From Streptomyces sp. NBC_00820 (GTDB lineage Bacteria > Actinomycetota > Actinomycetes > Streptomycetales > Streptomycetaceae), in the NCBI RefSeq assembly GCF_036347055.1, contig NZ_CP108882.1, positions 4,444,501 through 4,508,500 on the forward strand: 64,000 nucleotides of DNA. The letters run 5' to 3'. Positions within the stretch are counted from its first letter, which is position 1, and each line of letters begins with the position of its first letter. Below, piece after piece: positions 35,489-41,984 of the stretch. Below the pieces are notes generated by a model, which had not been told where the DNA came from, searched no databases, and worked only from the letters and a program-made list of their open reading frames with translations. The position numbers and the translations under genes are program-made.

Positions 35489-36325
35489 ATGGGGGGCGTC
35501 ATGGGGGCACCGTCGGCGAGCGGCGCGGGCTCCGGACCGGAGGCGCGGGCGGCCGGCCTGCTGTCGGCGACGGACAGTCTGCGGGCCAGGACCCGCGCGC
35601 AGATGAACGGCTCCTGGATCCCCCTCCTCGTTTTCGGCCTGCTCGCGCTGCTGGCCGCCCCGATCGCCAGGTACGCCTTCAATTTCGGTGCCCACGGCCG
35701 CTCCATCGGGTCCTATCCGGCCTTCGCCTACGCCGAGTTGACCGGGCTGTGTGTCGTCCACGAACCGGGAACCCCTTGCCTGAAGGGTGAGTTCGACGGG
35801 GCCGTACTGCGCTTCGCGGCCTGGGGCGTGTGGTTCGCGCTCATCCCCCTGGCCTGGTTCGCCCTCGCCCGCTGGTACCGCCTGCGCGGCGAGGCCCGGG
35901 GCATCGTCCCGCGCCGCGTCATGTGGGTCACCGCGACCGCCCTGGCCGCCGCGGCGATCACGGCAGCGCTGATGGTCCTGCTGTTCGGCAGGAACCAGTC
36001 GTGGGAGGCCATGCTGCTGGAGAACAGCTACGCCTCCCCGTGGTACGCGGTCGGCATCGGGCTCGTCGTCCTCGGGGTGACCGAACGCCGCTGGACCGCC
36101 GCGGCCGCCGGCACCGCTCATGCCCTGCTGCTCACCGGCTACCTCGGCGCCTCCTGGGGCACCGGATGGCTCCCGTGGCAGCACCCCGCCCACCCCGGCT
36201 GGACCGACGGGCCGCAGACCAAGGCGCTGCTGCTCGCCGCGGTCCTGCTCCTCGCCGGCCTGGCCGAGTGGGCGGTGGCCCGGCACCGGGCGGCCCCCGG
36301 TGCCGCCGCCAGTACGGTTGCGTGA
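35489..36325 (+). CDS. Polytopic membrane protein, 278 aa
   Basis: About six helices: IPLLVFGLLALLAAPIA, FAAWGVWFALIPLAWFALA, VTATALAAAAITAALMVLLF, WYAVGIGLVVLGV, and two more at the C-terminus. The first 30 residues are cytoplasmic. A loop with Cys residues (LTGLCVVHEPGTPCLKG) faces outward. I do not recognise the family. GGGGAGG lies just before the ATG. The stop overlaps the regulator start (TGATG), so the two are coupled and probably autoregulated. Confidence 0.75.
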   Translation: MGGVMGAPSASGAGSGPEARAAGLLSATDSLRARTRAQMNGSWIPLLVFGLLALLAAPIARYAFNFGAHGRSIGSYPAFAYAELTGLCVVHEPGTPCLKGEFDGAVLRFAAWGVWFALIPLAWFALARWYRLRGEARGIVPRRVMWVTATALAAAAITAALMVLLFGRNQSWEAMLLENSYASPWYAVGIGLVVLGVTERRWTAAAAGTAHALLLTGYLGASWGTGWLPWQHPAHPGWTDGPQTKALLLAAVLLLAGLAEWAVARHRAAPGAAASTVA

Positions 36326-36684
36326 TGAGCGCCGAGGATCCGCCCGCTGCCGGGGACGAACAGGAAGGGCCCCATCCGACCCAGTCGCTGGACGACACCG
36401 TCCACCAGCGCGTACGGCTCGGCATCCTCACCATCGCCCGGGAGGCCGACCGGGTCGAGTTCGGCTTCCTGAAGAAGCAGTTGGCCGTCACCGACGGAAA
36501 CCTCTCCCGGCACCTGAAGGTGCTGGAGGACTCGGGCCTGATCGCCCTGGAGAAGGGCTACGCCGGCCGGCGCCCCCGCACCTGGATCTCCCTCACCCGC
36601 GAAGGCGCGCAGGCCCTGGACGCCGAACTGCGCGCTCTGCGCGCTCTCGTCCTCCGCCTCGAAACACCCCGCCCCACCCTCTGA
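36325..36684 (+). CDS. Winged-helix transcriptional regulator
   Basis: A 119-aa MarR/ArsR-like regulator of the short HTH_34 kind. The DNA-binding part runs from VRLGILTIAREADRVEFGFL through VTDGNLSRHLKVLEDSGLIALEKGYAGRRP to the wing WISLTREG. There is no effector domain and no Cys metal site. It is coupled to the upstream membrane protein gene, and the palindrome over their promoter is its most likely target. Such pairs usually repress the membrane protein. Confidence 0.85.
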   Translation: MSAEDPPAAGDEQEGPHPTQSLDDTVHQRVRLGILTIAREADRVEFGFLKKQLAVTDGNLSRHLKVLEDSGLIALEKGYAGRRPRTWISLTREGAQALDAELRALRALVLRLETPRPTL

Positions 36685-36841
36685 CGGGCGGACCGCCGAG
36701 CCGACCGGCCCCCCGGCCCCCGGTTTCCGGCCCCGTCCAAGGCATACAGAGATGGCTCCGAGAATTGCCGCAGCACGCCGGGCCGGTCCGGGAAAGCCCG
36801 CCGATTCCGCCGGACCCGGACAAAGCGCGGTCCAACAAGGA

Positions 36842-36997
36842 CCCCTTCGAATCCAGGAATTCACCCCGCCGACCGGCCTGATCGCGTCGATTCCGGACAG
36901 CGGCACCGAATTCCCGGCGACGTACATCCACCACTGCCACATCCTCGAACACGAGGACGACGACCTGATGCGCCCCTGGACGATCGTGCAGGACTGA
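36842..36997 (+). pseudogene. Multicopper oxidase C-terminal remnant
   Basis: About 50 codons whose end reads ATYIHHCHILEHEDDDLMRP, the type-1 copper HCHxxxHExxxM motif of multicopper oxidases, followed by WTIVQD and a stop. The rest of the roughly 450-600-residue protein is absent; upstream sequence is non-homologous and has no plausible start. The gene is therefore a relic left by a deletion or by insertion of the neighbouring segment. The reading frame of the remnant is intact. Confidence 0.7.
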
Positions 36998-37031
36998 AGG
37001 CGACTGGCGGCGACTGGCGGCGACTGACGGC
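36992..37031 (+). repeat. 10-bp tandem repeat from the remnant's stop codon
   Basis: Four units gactgaaggc, gactggcggc, gactggcggc, gactgacggc; the first contains the TGA stop. Confidence 0.8.
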
Positions 37032-37066
37032 CGCCCCCCTCCGGGCAAGGGGCCCGGGAAACGAGT

Positions 37067-37102
37067 CAGGGGCCCGATCCGCTCTCACGGATCAGGCCCC
37101 TG
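37067..37102. terminator. Strong hairpin beside the tRNA-like fragment
   Basis: CAGGGGCC-c-GATCCG pairs with CGGATC-a-GGCCCCTG, 14 bp with one mismatch and a 6-nt loop. On the reverse strand it would lie just downstream of the tRNA-Pro 3' fragment, as a tRNA terminator would. Confidence 0.65.
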
Positions 37103-37114
37103 GCCGGGTACTGC

Positions 37115-37132
37115 GCTGTCGGGGTGGCGGGA
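37115..37132 (-). repeat. Duplicate of the tRNA-Pro 3' end (possible attachment site)
   Basis: GCTGTCGGGGTGGCGGGA is identical to 41841-41858, the 3' end of tRNA-Pro plus four flanking bases. Similarity to the tRNA T-arm continues weakly for a further 13 bases. Confidence 0.55.
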
Positions 37133-37200
37133 CTCGCGCCTACGGCTGACGCTGGGCGGGGCCGGTTTCCGGCCGCCGGAACCACCGTCACCGGTGAGAG

Positions 37201-37383
37201 CTAAGCCGCCTCGGCTCGCGACGCACGAAGGTCCGAGCCGGGCTCCTCCGTGTCCTCGAACAGGAAGGCCTCGTCTTCCCCGAAGTCCGGGGTCTGGAAG
37301 GGATTGGTCGTCGGAGGCGGCGATGCCGCGGCGGACCGACGGGGTTGCCCTTCCAGGGCGGAGAACAGCGACGTCAGATCGAT
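37201..37383 (-). CDS. Possible 60-aa acidic protein with a non-AUG start
   Basis: Open frame on the reverse strand reading IDLTSLFSALEGQPRR at its start and FGEDEAFLFEDTEEPG near the end, with GC-rich third positions. No ATG, GTG or TTG opens it. AAAGGGAG lies 7 nt before an ATC codon, exactly where a start should be. It lies 66 bp downstream of the small barrel protein gene on the same strand, with a UUCG hairpin between. Either it uses a rare start codon, has lost its start, or is not translated. Family not recognised. Confidence 0.3.
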   Translation of the reverse strand: MDLTSLFSALEGQPRRSAAASPPPTTNPFQTPDFGEDEAFLFEDTEEPGSDLRASRAEAA

Positions 37384-37404
37384 GAGAGGTCTCCCTTTCC
37401 TTGC

Positions 37405-37422
37405 AGGCCCCCGAAGGGGCCT
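37405..37422 (-). terminator. UUCG-tetraloop hairpin
   Basis: In the reverse-strand RNA, AGGCCCC-UUCG-GGGGCCU forms a 7-bp stem with the highly stable cUUCGg loop, 28 bp after the stop of the barrel protein gene. Confidence 0.6.
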
Positions 37423-37449
37423 GGTGCGCCCTGGGCGGGCACAGCGGTC

Positions 37450-37671
37450 CTACAGCTTGGTCATCTTGGAGTACGGGCTCAAGATCCGCATTTGCGCCGA
37501 GCCGAAATCCACGAGTGCCGCGATTCCGTCCTCGATGCCGATGACCCGGCCGAGGCCGTACATGTCGTGTGTGACCTGGTCGCCCACGGCGAAGTGCTTG
37601 GGCGCAGGTGTGACCGGAGCCTTGAAAGGGCTGGTGGGCAGATGACGCTTCGGTGCAGCAGGCTTTGTCAT
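37450..37671 (-). CDS. Small SH3/CarD-like barrel protein, 73 aa
   Basis: The first 25 residues are basic and Pro-rich (TKPAAPKRHLPTSPFK). The rest, KHFAVGDQVTHDMYGLGRVI followed by GIEDGIAALVDFGSAQMRILSP, looks like the small barrel of CarD/TRCF RNA-polymerase-interacting domains: a GDxVxHxxYGxGxV opening and alternating hydrophobics. There is no C-terminal helical domain as in full CarD. GAGG lies 6 nt before the ATG. A role in binding nucleic acid or polymerase is inferred from the fold pattern. Confidence 0.65.
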   Translation of the reverse strand: MTKPAAPKRHLPTSPFKAPVTPAPKHFAVGDQVTHDMYGLGRVIGIEDGIAALVDFGSAQMRILSPYSKMTKL

Positions 37672-37863
37672 TGTCCTCAGTATGCGCCTATCTGCGCCCC
37701 GTTCGCTGTGTCCGTCGGCACAGATCCGTACGGCAACAACCACTCGGGGGCCGAGAAGCGCTGAGCACCGCCCTGACCTGCCCTCCGTCCACACGGGCGG
37801 ACGAAGCGGCAGCCACCCGCCGACCACCGCCGTTCCGGGTGAATCCCGCCGGACCGGGCACCG

Positions 37864-37892
37864 GTGTGACAGGGGTGTGACACAGTGTGACA
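37864..37892. promoter_or_regulatory. Three GTGTGACA direct repeats
   Basis: Copies begin at 37864, 37875 and 37885, that is 11 and 10 bp apart, one helical turn each. Such spacing is typical of response regulator or other tandem dimer sites. The controlled gene is not obvious; the nearest start is the barrel protein gene 193 bp away on the reverse strand. Confidence 0.4.
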
Positions 37893-37932
37893 CGGATGGG
37901 CGCGGAGAACGCACCACGCCATCCTCGAGCCG

Positions 37933-38130
37933 ATGTCGACCGGCCATGTCGTCCACCGCCACGCGGCGCGGCTGCGCAAGATCCGCCGCGCAGAACTGCC
38001 GGCCGAACCCCGCGAGTACGTGTCCGACTTGGACGCGTGCGTCCGCCTGGCCGAGCTGCCGCGCCTGCGTGGCCCCCGATGCCCGATCGTTCGCTCCATC
38101 CGCCGAGGACGCCGTGGCGTGTGCCGATGA
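37933..38130 (+). CDS. Doubtful 65-aa ORF or gene remnant
   Basis: Begins STGHVVHRHAARLRKIRRAE and continues LPAEPREYVSDLDACVRLAE, a plausible helical segment, then degenerates into Arg-rich sequence. There is no good ribosome binding site. It may be a relic of a larger gene or chance. Confidence 0.2.
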   Translation: MSTGHVVHRHAARLRKIRRAELPAEPREYVSDLDACVRLAELPRLRGPRCPIVRSIRRGRRGVCR

Positions 38131-38296
38131 CGCAACGGCCCCGGCGTATACACACCGGGGCCGCCCTTCCGGGTCGTTGCACGTGAGAGTGCACCGGCCC
38201 ACTCACCAGGGTATGCCCGGGATGTCATTCAGGTCATATGGGGAGGAAGCGACTTCCGTGTGACCGGCTGGAGCTCTGAGGGCGACCTGCACCGTG

Positions 38297-38569
38297 TCAG
38301 TCACTGTCCTTCTCCTCGGTCTCCATGAACTGGATCCCCTTGTGCGTCAGTGTGACCATCGCGGGTGTGTTTCCGCGTGCCCAGTCGACCTGGATCAGTC
38401 CCTCGGCCGCCAGGTACGTGCAGGCGGCGGCCAGGTCCTCCTCGGGCACGGCGGGATCCTCGCGCAGCTGCGCCCCGGTGAGGCCGAGAAGGCGGTTGCC
38501 CTCGATGGCCTCGTACAGGGTCCTCATGACCGCCTCGCGGTAGTGCTTCCGCTCGTGCAGTGTCGCCAT
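38297..38569 (-). CDS. Small winged-helix-like hypothetical protein, 90 aa
   Basis: Sequence with a helix-rich N-terminus (MATLHERKHYREAVMRTLYE), a possible helix-turn-helix (LTGAQLREDPAVPEEDLAAA, then TYLAAEGLIQVDW) and a strand-like C-terminus (TPAMVTLTHKGIQFMETEE). The AxxYLAxEGLIxxxW pattern is that of winged-helix folds. It is the last gene of a three-gene reverse-strand operon in the variable region. A DNA-binding role is inferred; no family name is given. Confidence 0.6.
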   Translation of the reverse strand: MATLHERKHYREAVMRTLYEAIEGNRLLGLTGAQLREDPAVPEEDLAAACTYLAAEGLIQVDWARGNTPAMVTLTHKGIQFMETEEKDSD

Positions 38570-38650
38570 GGTCGCCTGCCTCTCGTGCCGGCACTGACGG
38601 AAACCCGTACGGCCGGGGCGGTGGCCTTCCTCGCTGAGGGCGCCGTCTCC

Positions 38651-39166
38651 TCAGATCTCGTCCGGCTGTGTGCGGTTGTCCCGGGAGGACTGGCTGGTCA
38701 GAAGCCAGGAGCGCACCGGCTCCGCCATGCGCGTGGTGTCCACGGTGAAGTGGAGGCGCGTTCCGCCGTCGGTGCCCGCGGGGTAGCTGCGCGCCTCGGT
38801 GGCGGCGAAACAACGGCGGAGAATCTCCGCGACACGGCGCGCCGCCTCCGGGTCGGCGGAGACGATACGAACCTCCGCGTGCGCGGCCGACGGCAGCTCC
38901 GGTGACCTCCCGGTGTCCCCTTGTTCGTTCAGGACGACGTGCGGCAACGGCTCCCCGCTCGATGCTCCTGGCGCGCTGTCGGCGGGTGGACCCTTCGGCG
39001 AGGTCGCATGTGGGCTCTTACGGGTCCGCCGGCCGATTCCCAGCAGGGCATCGCTGTAGCGGAACGCCCCGATCCTCTCGGCATGCTGCGCGTTGAGCCG
39101 GTGGATCAGGAACATTCCCGCGAGGATCGCGAAGGCGATCACGATGACGGTGACGGCTGCCTCCAT
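38651..39166 (-). CDS. Membrane-anchored hypothetical protein, 171 aa
   Basis: An N-terminal helix (AAVTVIVIAFAILAGMFLIH, residues 3-22), a polar linker and a C-terminal domain of about 75 residues (HAEVRIVSADPEAARRVAEI, LRRCFAATEARSYPAG, TRLHFTVDTTRM). The end domain resembles the small 'effector-associated constant component' module of actinobacterial conflict genes, a tentative resemblance from memory. It starts 4 bp after the DUF5994 stop, with GGGGTG inside that gene as ribosome binding site, so the two are coupled. Confidence 0.6.
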   Translation of the reverse strand: MEAAVTVIVIAFAILAGMFLIHRLNAQHAERIGAFRYSDALLGIGRRTRKSPHATSPKGPPADSAPGASSGEPLPHVVLNEQGDTGRSPELPSAAHAEVRIVSADPEAARRVAEILRRCFAATEARSYPAGTDGGTRLHFTVDTTRMAEPVRSWLLTSQSSRDNRTQPDEI

Positions 39167-39170
39167 GTCG

Positions 39171-39731
39171 TCACCCCATCGGGGTGGAACCCGGGATCCC
39201 GATCGAGGTTCCGGCGGCCGAAGCGGCTCCGCCGTCGGTCTCCCATTCCTCGTCCCGATTCCGGGCCTCTGTCGCGTCGTGGCTCATGGCCTCGTCGGCC
39301 ATCAGACCACTGGCGGTGCGGATACCTCCCGGAACGGCTGCTGCTGCCATCAGCCGGGCGGCAGCGGCCGGCTCCGTCTCCGGAGGGATCACCAGAAGGT
39401 CCAGGCGCCCCACCGTGTAGGAGAGGAGCATCACCTTGTTCGAGTCCTGCTCTTCGGCGAACCAGCCGACATGCACCGTGTGCCCGGTGACGGGGACCTT
39501 GTGCGGGATGACGGGCCAGTGGGTGGGGTTCACGGTGACGTGGGTGATCCGGCCCCAGCACGCGTCCAGCGCGTCCGTCAGAGTGGGGATCTCCCGGAGG
39601 AGATCACGGGAGCGGGGCCACCAGGCACCGTCCAGAAGACCTGTGTCCGAGCCGGTCGGGGCCAGGGACAGCCGGGCCGGCGCCGAAGTCAGGCGCTCTT
39701 TGATGATCGTAGGTTCGATGGTCGCGGTCAT
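39171..39731 (-). CDS. DUF5994 family protein A
   Basis: A 186-aa soluble protein. The motif LDGAWWPRSRDLLREIPTLT near 34-53 and the core THVTVNPTHWPVIPHKVPV, GWFAEEQDSNKVMLLSY, LDLLVIPPETEPAAAARLM are the family landmarks. Function is unknown. It heads a reverse-strand operon with the membrane-anchored protein and the winged-helix-like protein, and it is divergent from a second DUF5994 gene across a 276-bp spacer. Confidence 0.8.
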   Translation of the reverse strand: MTATIEPTIIKERLTSAPARLSLAPTGSDTGLLDGAWWPRSRDLLREIPTLTDALDACWGRITHVTVNPTHWPVIPHKVPVTGHTVHVGWFAEEQDSNKVMLLSYTVGRLDLLVIPPETEPAAAARLMAAAAVPGGIRTASGLMADEAMSHDATEARNRDEEWETDGGAASAAGTSIGIPGSTPMG

Positions 39732-40007
39732 GGCGCGGACCTGTCCCCGAGCCTCCTTCCGGAGGCCGGTGTTGCTGCTCGCCGGAAACGGCACCGGCAT
39801 GGGGGCCGATGTGCGAAGTACTCCCGGTCCTTTCACTCTACGCCGTTCCCAGGCTCCGGAACGTGCACGCGAGCAGGCATTCTCCGGCCGGCATCGAGTC
39901 CGGAACCACCGGCGCGACAGCCTGTGCGCCGCGCGCGATTTACGGTGAAGAGGACGAGATCCCGCGTCCGGCGGCGACTCCGAATCCCGCAGACAGGCGG
40001 ACACACC

Positions 40008-40538
40008 ATGACCGAACCCGACGTCCCTCGCGCCTCCGGGCTTCTGCCGGACGCGATCCACCGGGCCGCGAAACCCGGGACCGTTCTCCTGCGGCTGGAG
40101 ACGACACATTCCCGGGAAGGCAACCTCGACGGTGCGTGGTGGCCGCGTTCCCGCGACATCGGCGCCGAGCTGCCCGACCTCATCCACGTGCTGACCAGTC
40201 ACCTCGGCCCCATCACGCGCGTCGGCCTGGACGCCACCGCATGGGACGGACTTCCCACGCGCCTGGTCGTCGACGACCAGGTCGTCCGTATCGACTCCTT
40301 CCCGGTCGGTGACGACACCGTCCTGATCACTCGGGGCGACCGGGACCACTTCTCCCTTCTCGTGGTCCCGCCGCACGCGACAGCCGACGCCGCCCGTGCC
40401 GCGATGGCCAGGGCCGTCCGGGCCGACAACGTCACCCATGCCGCACAGATCCTCATCGACACCAGCACCCGTCAGGCACACCCGATCCCCGCGGCGAGCC
40501 CTCAGGCCGACGAGGAACGCCACGAGCCCGAGGAGTGA
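40008..40538 (+). CDS. DUF5994 family protein B
   Basis: A 176-aa paralogue of the protein across the divergent spacer: identical LDGAWWPRSRD core, then LIHVLTSHLGPITRVGLD, DDTVLITRGDRDHFSLLVVP and PPHATADAARAAMARAV in the same order, but with only moderate overall identity. The N- and C-termini differ. The ATG follows a purine-rich region without a strong ribosome binding site. Function unknown. The pair suggests heteromeric partners or old duplication. Confidence 0.75.
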   Translation: MTEPDVPRASGLLPDAIHRAAKPGTVLLRLETTHSREGNLDGAWWPRSRDIGAELPDLIHVLTSHLGPITRVGLDATAWDGLPTRLVVDDQVVRIDSFPVGDDTVLITRGDRDHFSLLVVPPHATADAARAAMARAVRADNVTHAAQILIDTSTRQAHPIPAASPQADEERHEPEE

Positions 40539-40667
40539 CGTCCGAAGGCCCGGGTGCCATCGGGTCCGTCTCCGCCGGACGGCGCCGGCTTCAAGGCGAT
40601 CGAGGCGGTGCCGCCCGTCGGGGTGGATGTCCGGTAGTGGCGTCCGCTGATGTTCCGCCGACGCCGT

Positions 40668-40673
40668 TAGGGT
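40668..40673 (+). promoter_or_regulatory. Candidate leaderless -10 box for the CorA-like gene
   Basis: TAGGGT, 7 nt before the ATG. The same bases could serve as a weak ribosome binding site. Confidence 0.4.
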
Positions 40674-40680
40674 GCGCGAC

Positions 40681-41655
40681 ATGGCCCGTACTCGGCTGTA
40701 CCGCGACGGCTCCCTGGTCGAGGAGGACTTCCCGGTCCGGGACATCTCCCGTCATCTGGCGGACCGGTCCTCGACCGTCTGGCTGGACCTGTTCCGCCCG
40801 GACCGCGCCGAGTTCACGGCGGTCGGCGAGGAACTCGGCCTCCACGAGCTGGCTCTCGAGGGCGCGCTGCACGAGGGACAGCGGGCGAAACTCGACAACT
40901 ACCGCACCCATCACTTCCTCAGTGTCTACGCGGTGGCCGTCGACCCGGACGGCGCGGGACTGACGATGAGCGAGCTCGCGGTCATCCTCACGCCGCAGGC
41001 GCTGATCACCGTCCGCAAGGACCCCGCGTTCGCCCTCGACGAGCTCGTCGCCCGCTGGGACCGTACCCCGGCTCTGGCGGCACACGGGGTCGCCTTTCTG
41101 CTCCACGGCCTGCTCGACTACGTCGTCGACGGGCACTTCGCCGCGGTGCGGCAACTCGACGAACGCATCGAGGAACTGGACGCTCTGCTCTTCACCGAAG
41201 GCGGCCGGCAGATCCAGACCGTACAGCGCCAGTCCTACGCCCTGCGGAAATCACTGGTCCGGCTCCGTCGCGTGGTCCTGCCCATACGGGAGGTCGTCAA
41301 CGCCCTCATGCGCCCCGACCTCGGCGTCGTCGACGACTCCTTGCTGCCGTACTACCGCGATGTGTACGACCACGTGCTGCGGGCCGGCGAGTGGACGGAG
41401 TCGCTGCGCGACCTGGTGGCCTCGGTGATGGAGACCAACCTGTCGGTGCAGGCGAACCGGATGAACCTGATCATGAAGAAGGTGACGAGCTGGGCCGCGA
41501 TCATCGCCGTGCCCACGGCGATCACCGGCTTCTACGGACAGAACCTTCCCTACCCCGGCTTCGGACACCAGTCGGGATTCATCGTTTCCAGCGCCACCAT
41601 CGCCGTTGCCTCTCTGGCGCTGTACTTCGCCTTCAGGCACGGGGACTGGCTCTGA
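40681..41655 (+). CDS. CorA-like metal ion transporter with GQN in place of GMN
   Basis: A 324-aa member of the CorA superfamily. The large cytoplasmic domain (about 1-255) contains the family's YxFxVYAVAV-type strand and a long helix (ETNLSVQANRMNLIMKKVT). Two C-terminal helices follow (AAIIAVPTAITGFY and SATIAVASLALYFAF). Between them the selectivity motif reads YGQN (GQN at 286-288) and not YGMN as in magnesium channels; ZntB proteins likewise vary this residue. The cation is thus uncertain. It is the gene nearest to the tRNA-Pro 3' end. Confidence 0.88.
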   Translation: MARTRLYRDGSLVEEDFPVRDISRHLADRSSTVWLDLFRPDRAEFTAVGEELGLHELALEGALHEGQRAKLDNYRTHHFLSVYAVAVDPDGAGLTMSELAVILTPQALITVRKDPAFALDELVARWDRTPALAAHGVAFLLHGLLDYVVDGHFAAVRQLDERIEELDALLFTEGGRQIQTVQRQSYALRKSLVRLRRVVLPIREVVNALMRPDLGVVDDSLLPYYRDVYDHVLRAGEWTESLRDLVASVMETNLSVQANRMNLIMKKVTSWAAIIAVPTAITGFYGQNLPYPGFGHQSGFIVSSATIAVASLALYFAFRHGDWL

Positions 41656-41792
41656 CCGCGTTGGTCACCTCTATATGCATTCGATGAGCCGCGACGCGGT
41701 TCACCCGTGGTGATGGTCCGTGGACGTCCGCGCTTGTCCGCCGCTGTGCGCCTGTGGTGTCACGCAGTCAGACATGGACACGCAGGCAGAAA

Positions 41793-41832
41793 CAGGTGAG
41801 GCACCTAGGAACGTTCCTAGGTGCCTCACCTG
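41793..41832. terminator. 40-bp perfect palindrome downstream of tRNA-Pro
   Basis: Symmetric about 41812.5 with core GGAACGTTCC and outer arms CAGGTGAGGCAC. It lies 12 bp beyond the tRNA 3' end on the reverse strand and 137 bp after the CorA-like stop. It probably terminates both transcripts; perfect dyad symmetry without a loop would also suit a protein-binding site. Confidence 0.7.
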
Positions 41833-41844
41833 GTGTTTCGGCTG

Positions 41845-41918
41845 TCGGGGTGGCGGGATTTGAACCCACGACCTCTTCGTCCCGAACGAAGCGCGCTGCC
41901 AAGCTGCGCTACACCCCG
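41845..41918 (-). tRNA. tRNA-Pro(CGG)
   Basis: 74 nt read on the reverse strand. Acceptor stem CGGGGTG pairs with CACCCCG, D-arm GCGCAGCTTGGCAGCGC, anticodon arm CTTCG-TTCGGGA-CGAAG with anticodon CGG, T-arm GTGGGTTCAAATCCCGC, discriminator A. CCA is not encoded. It decodes CCG, a major proline codon in this genome. Confidence 0.95.
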
Positions 41919-41984
41919 ATGTCGTTCGCTCTCGCGGCGACGTCGTTTACTTTAGCCCACTGGTGGCTGGAGACGAAATCCGAT

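Larger units (their letters stand above)
37672..38296. other. Long intergenic stretch in the variable region
   Basis: 625 bp without a convincing gene. It contains three direct repeats of GTGTGACA (37864, 37875, 37885) and one doubtful ORF (37933-38130). Overlapping frames on the reverse strand show no recognisable protein. Confidence 0.5.

Noticed and set aside
39732..40007. SigB-type promoter between the DUF5994 genes
   Set aside because: No GTTT with GGGTAC/T at 14-16 nt spacing could be found on either strand.
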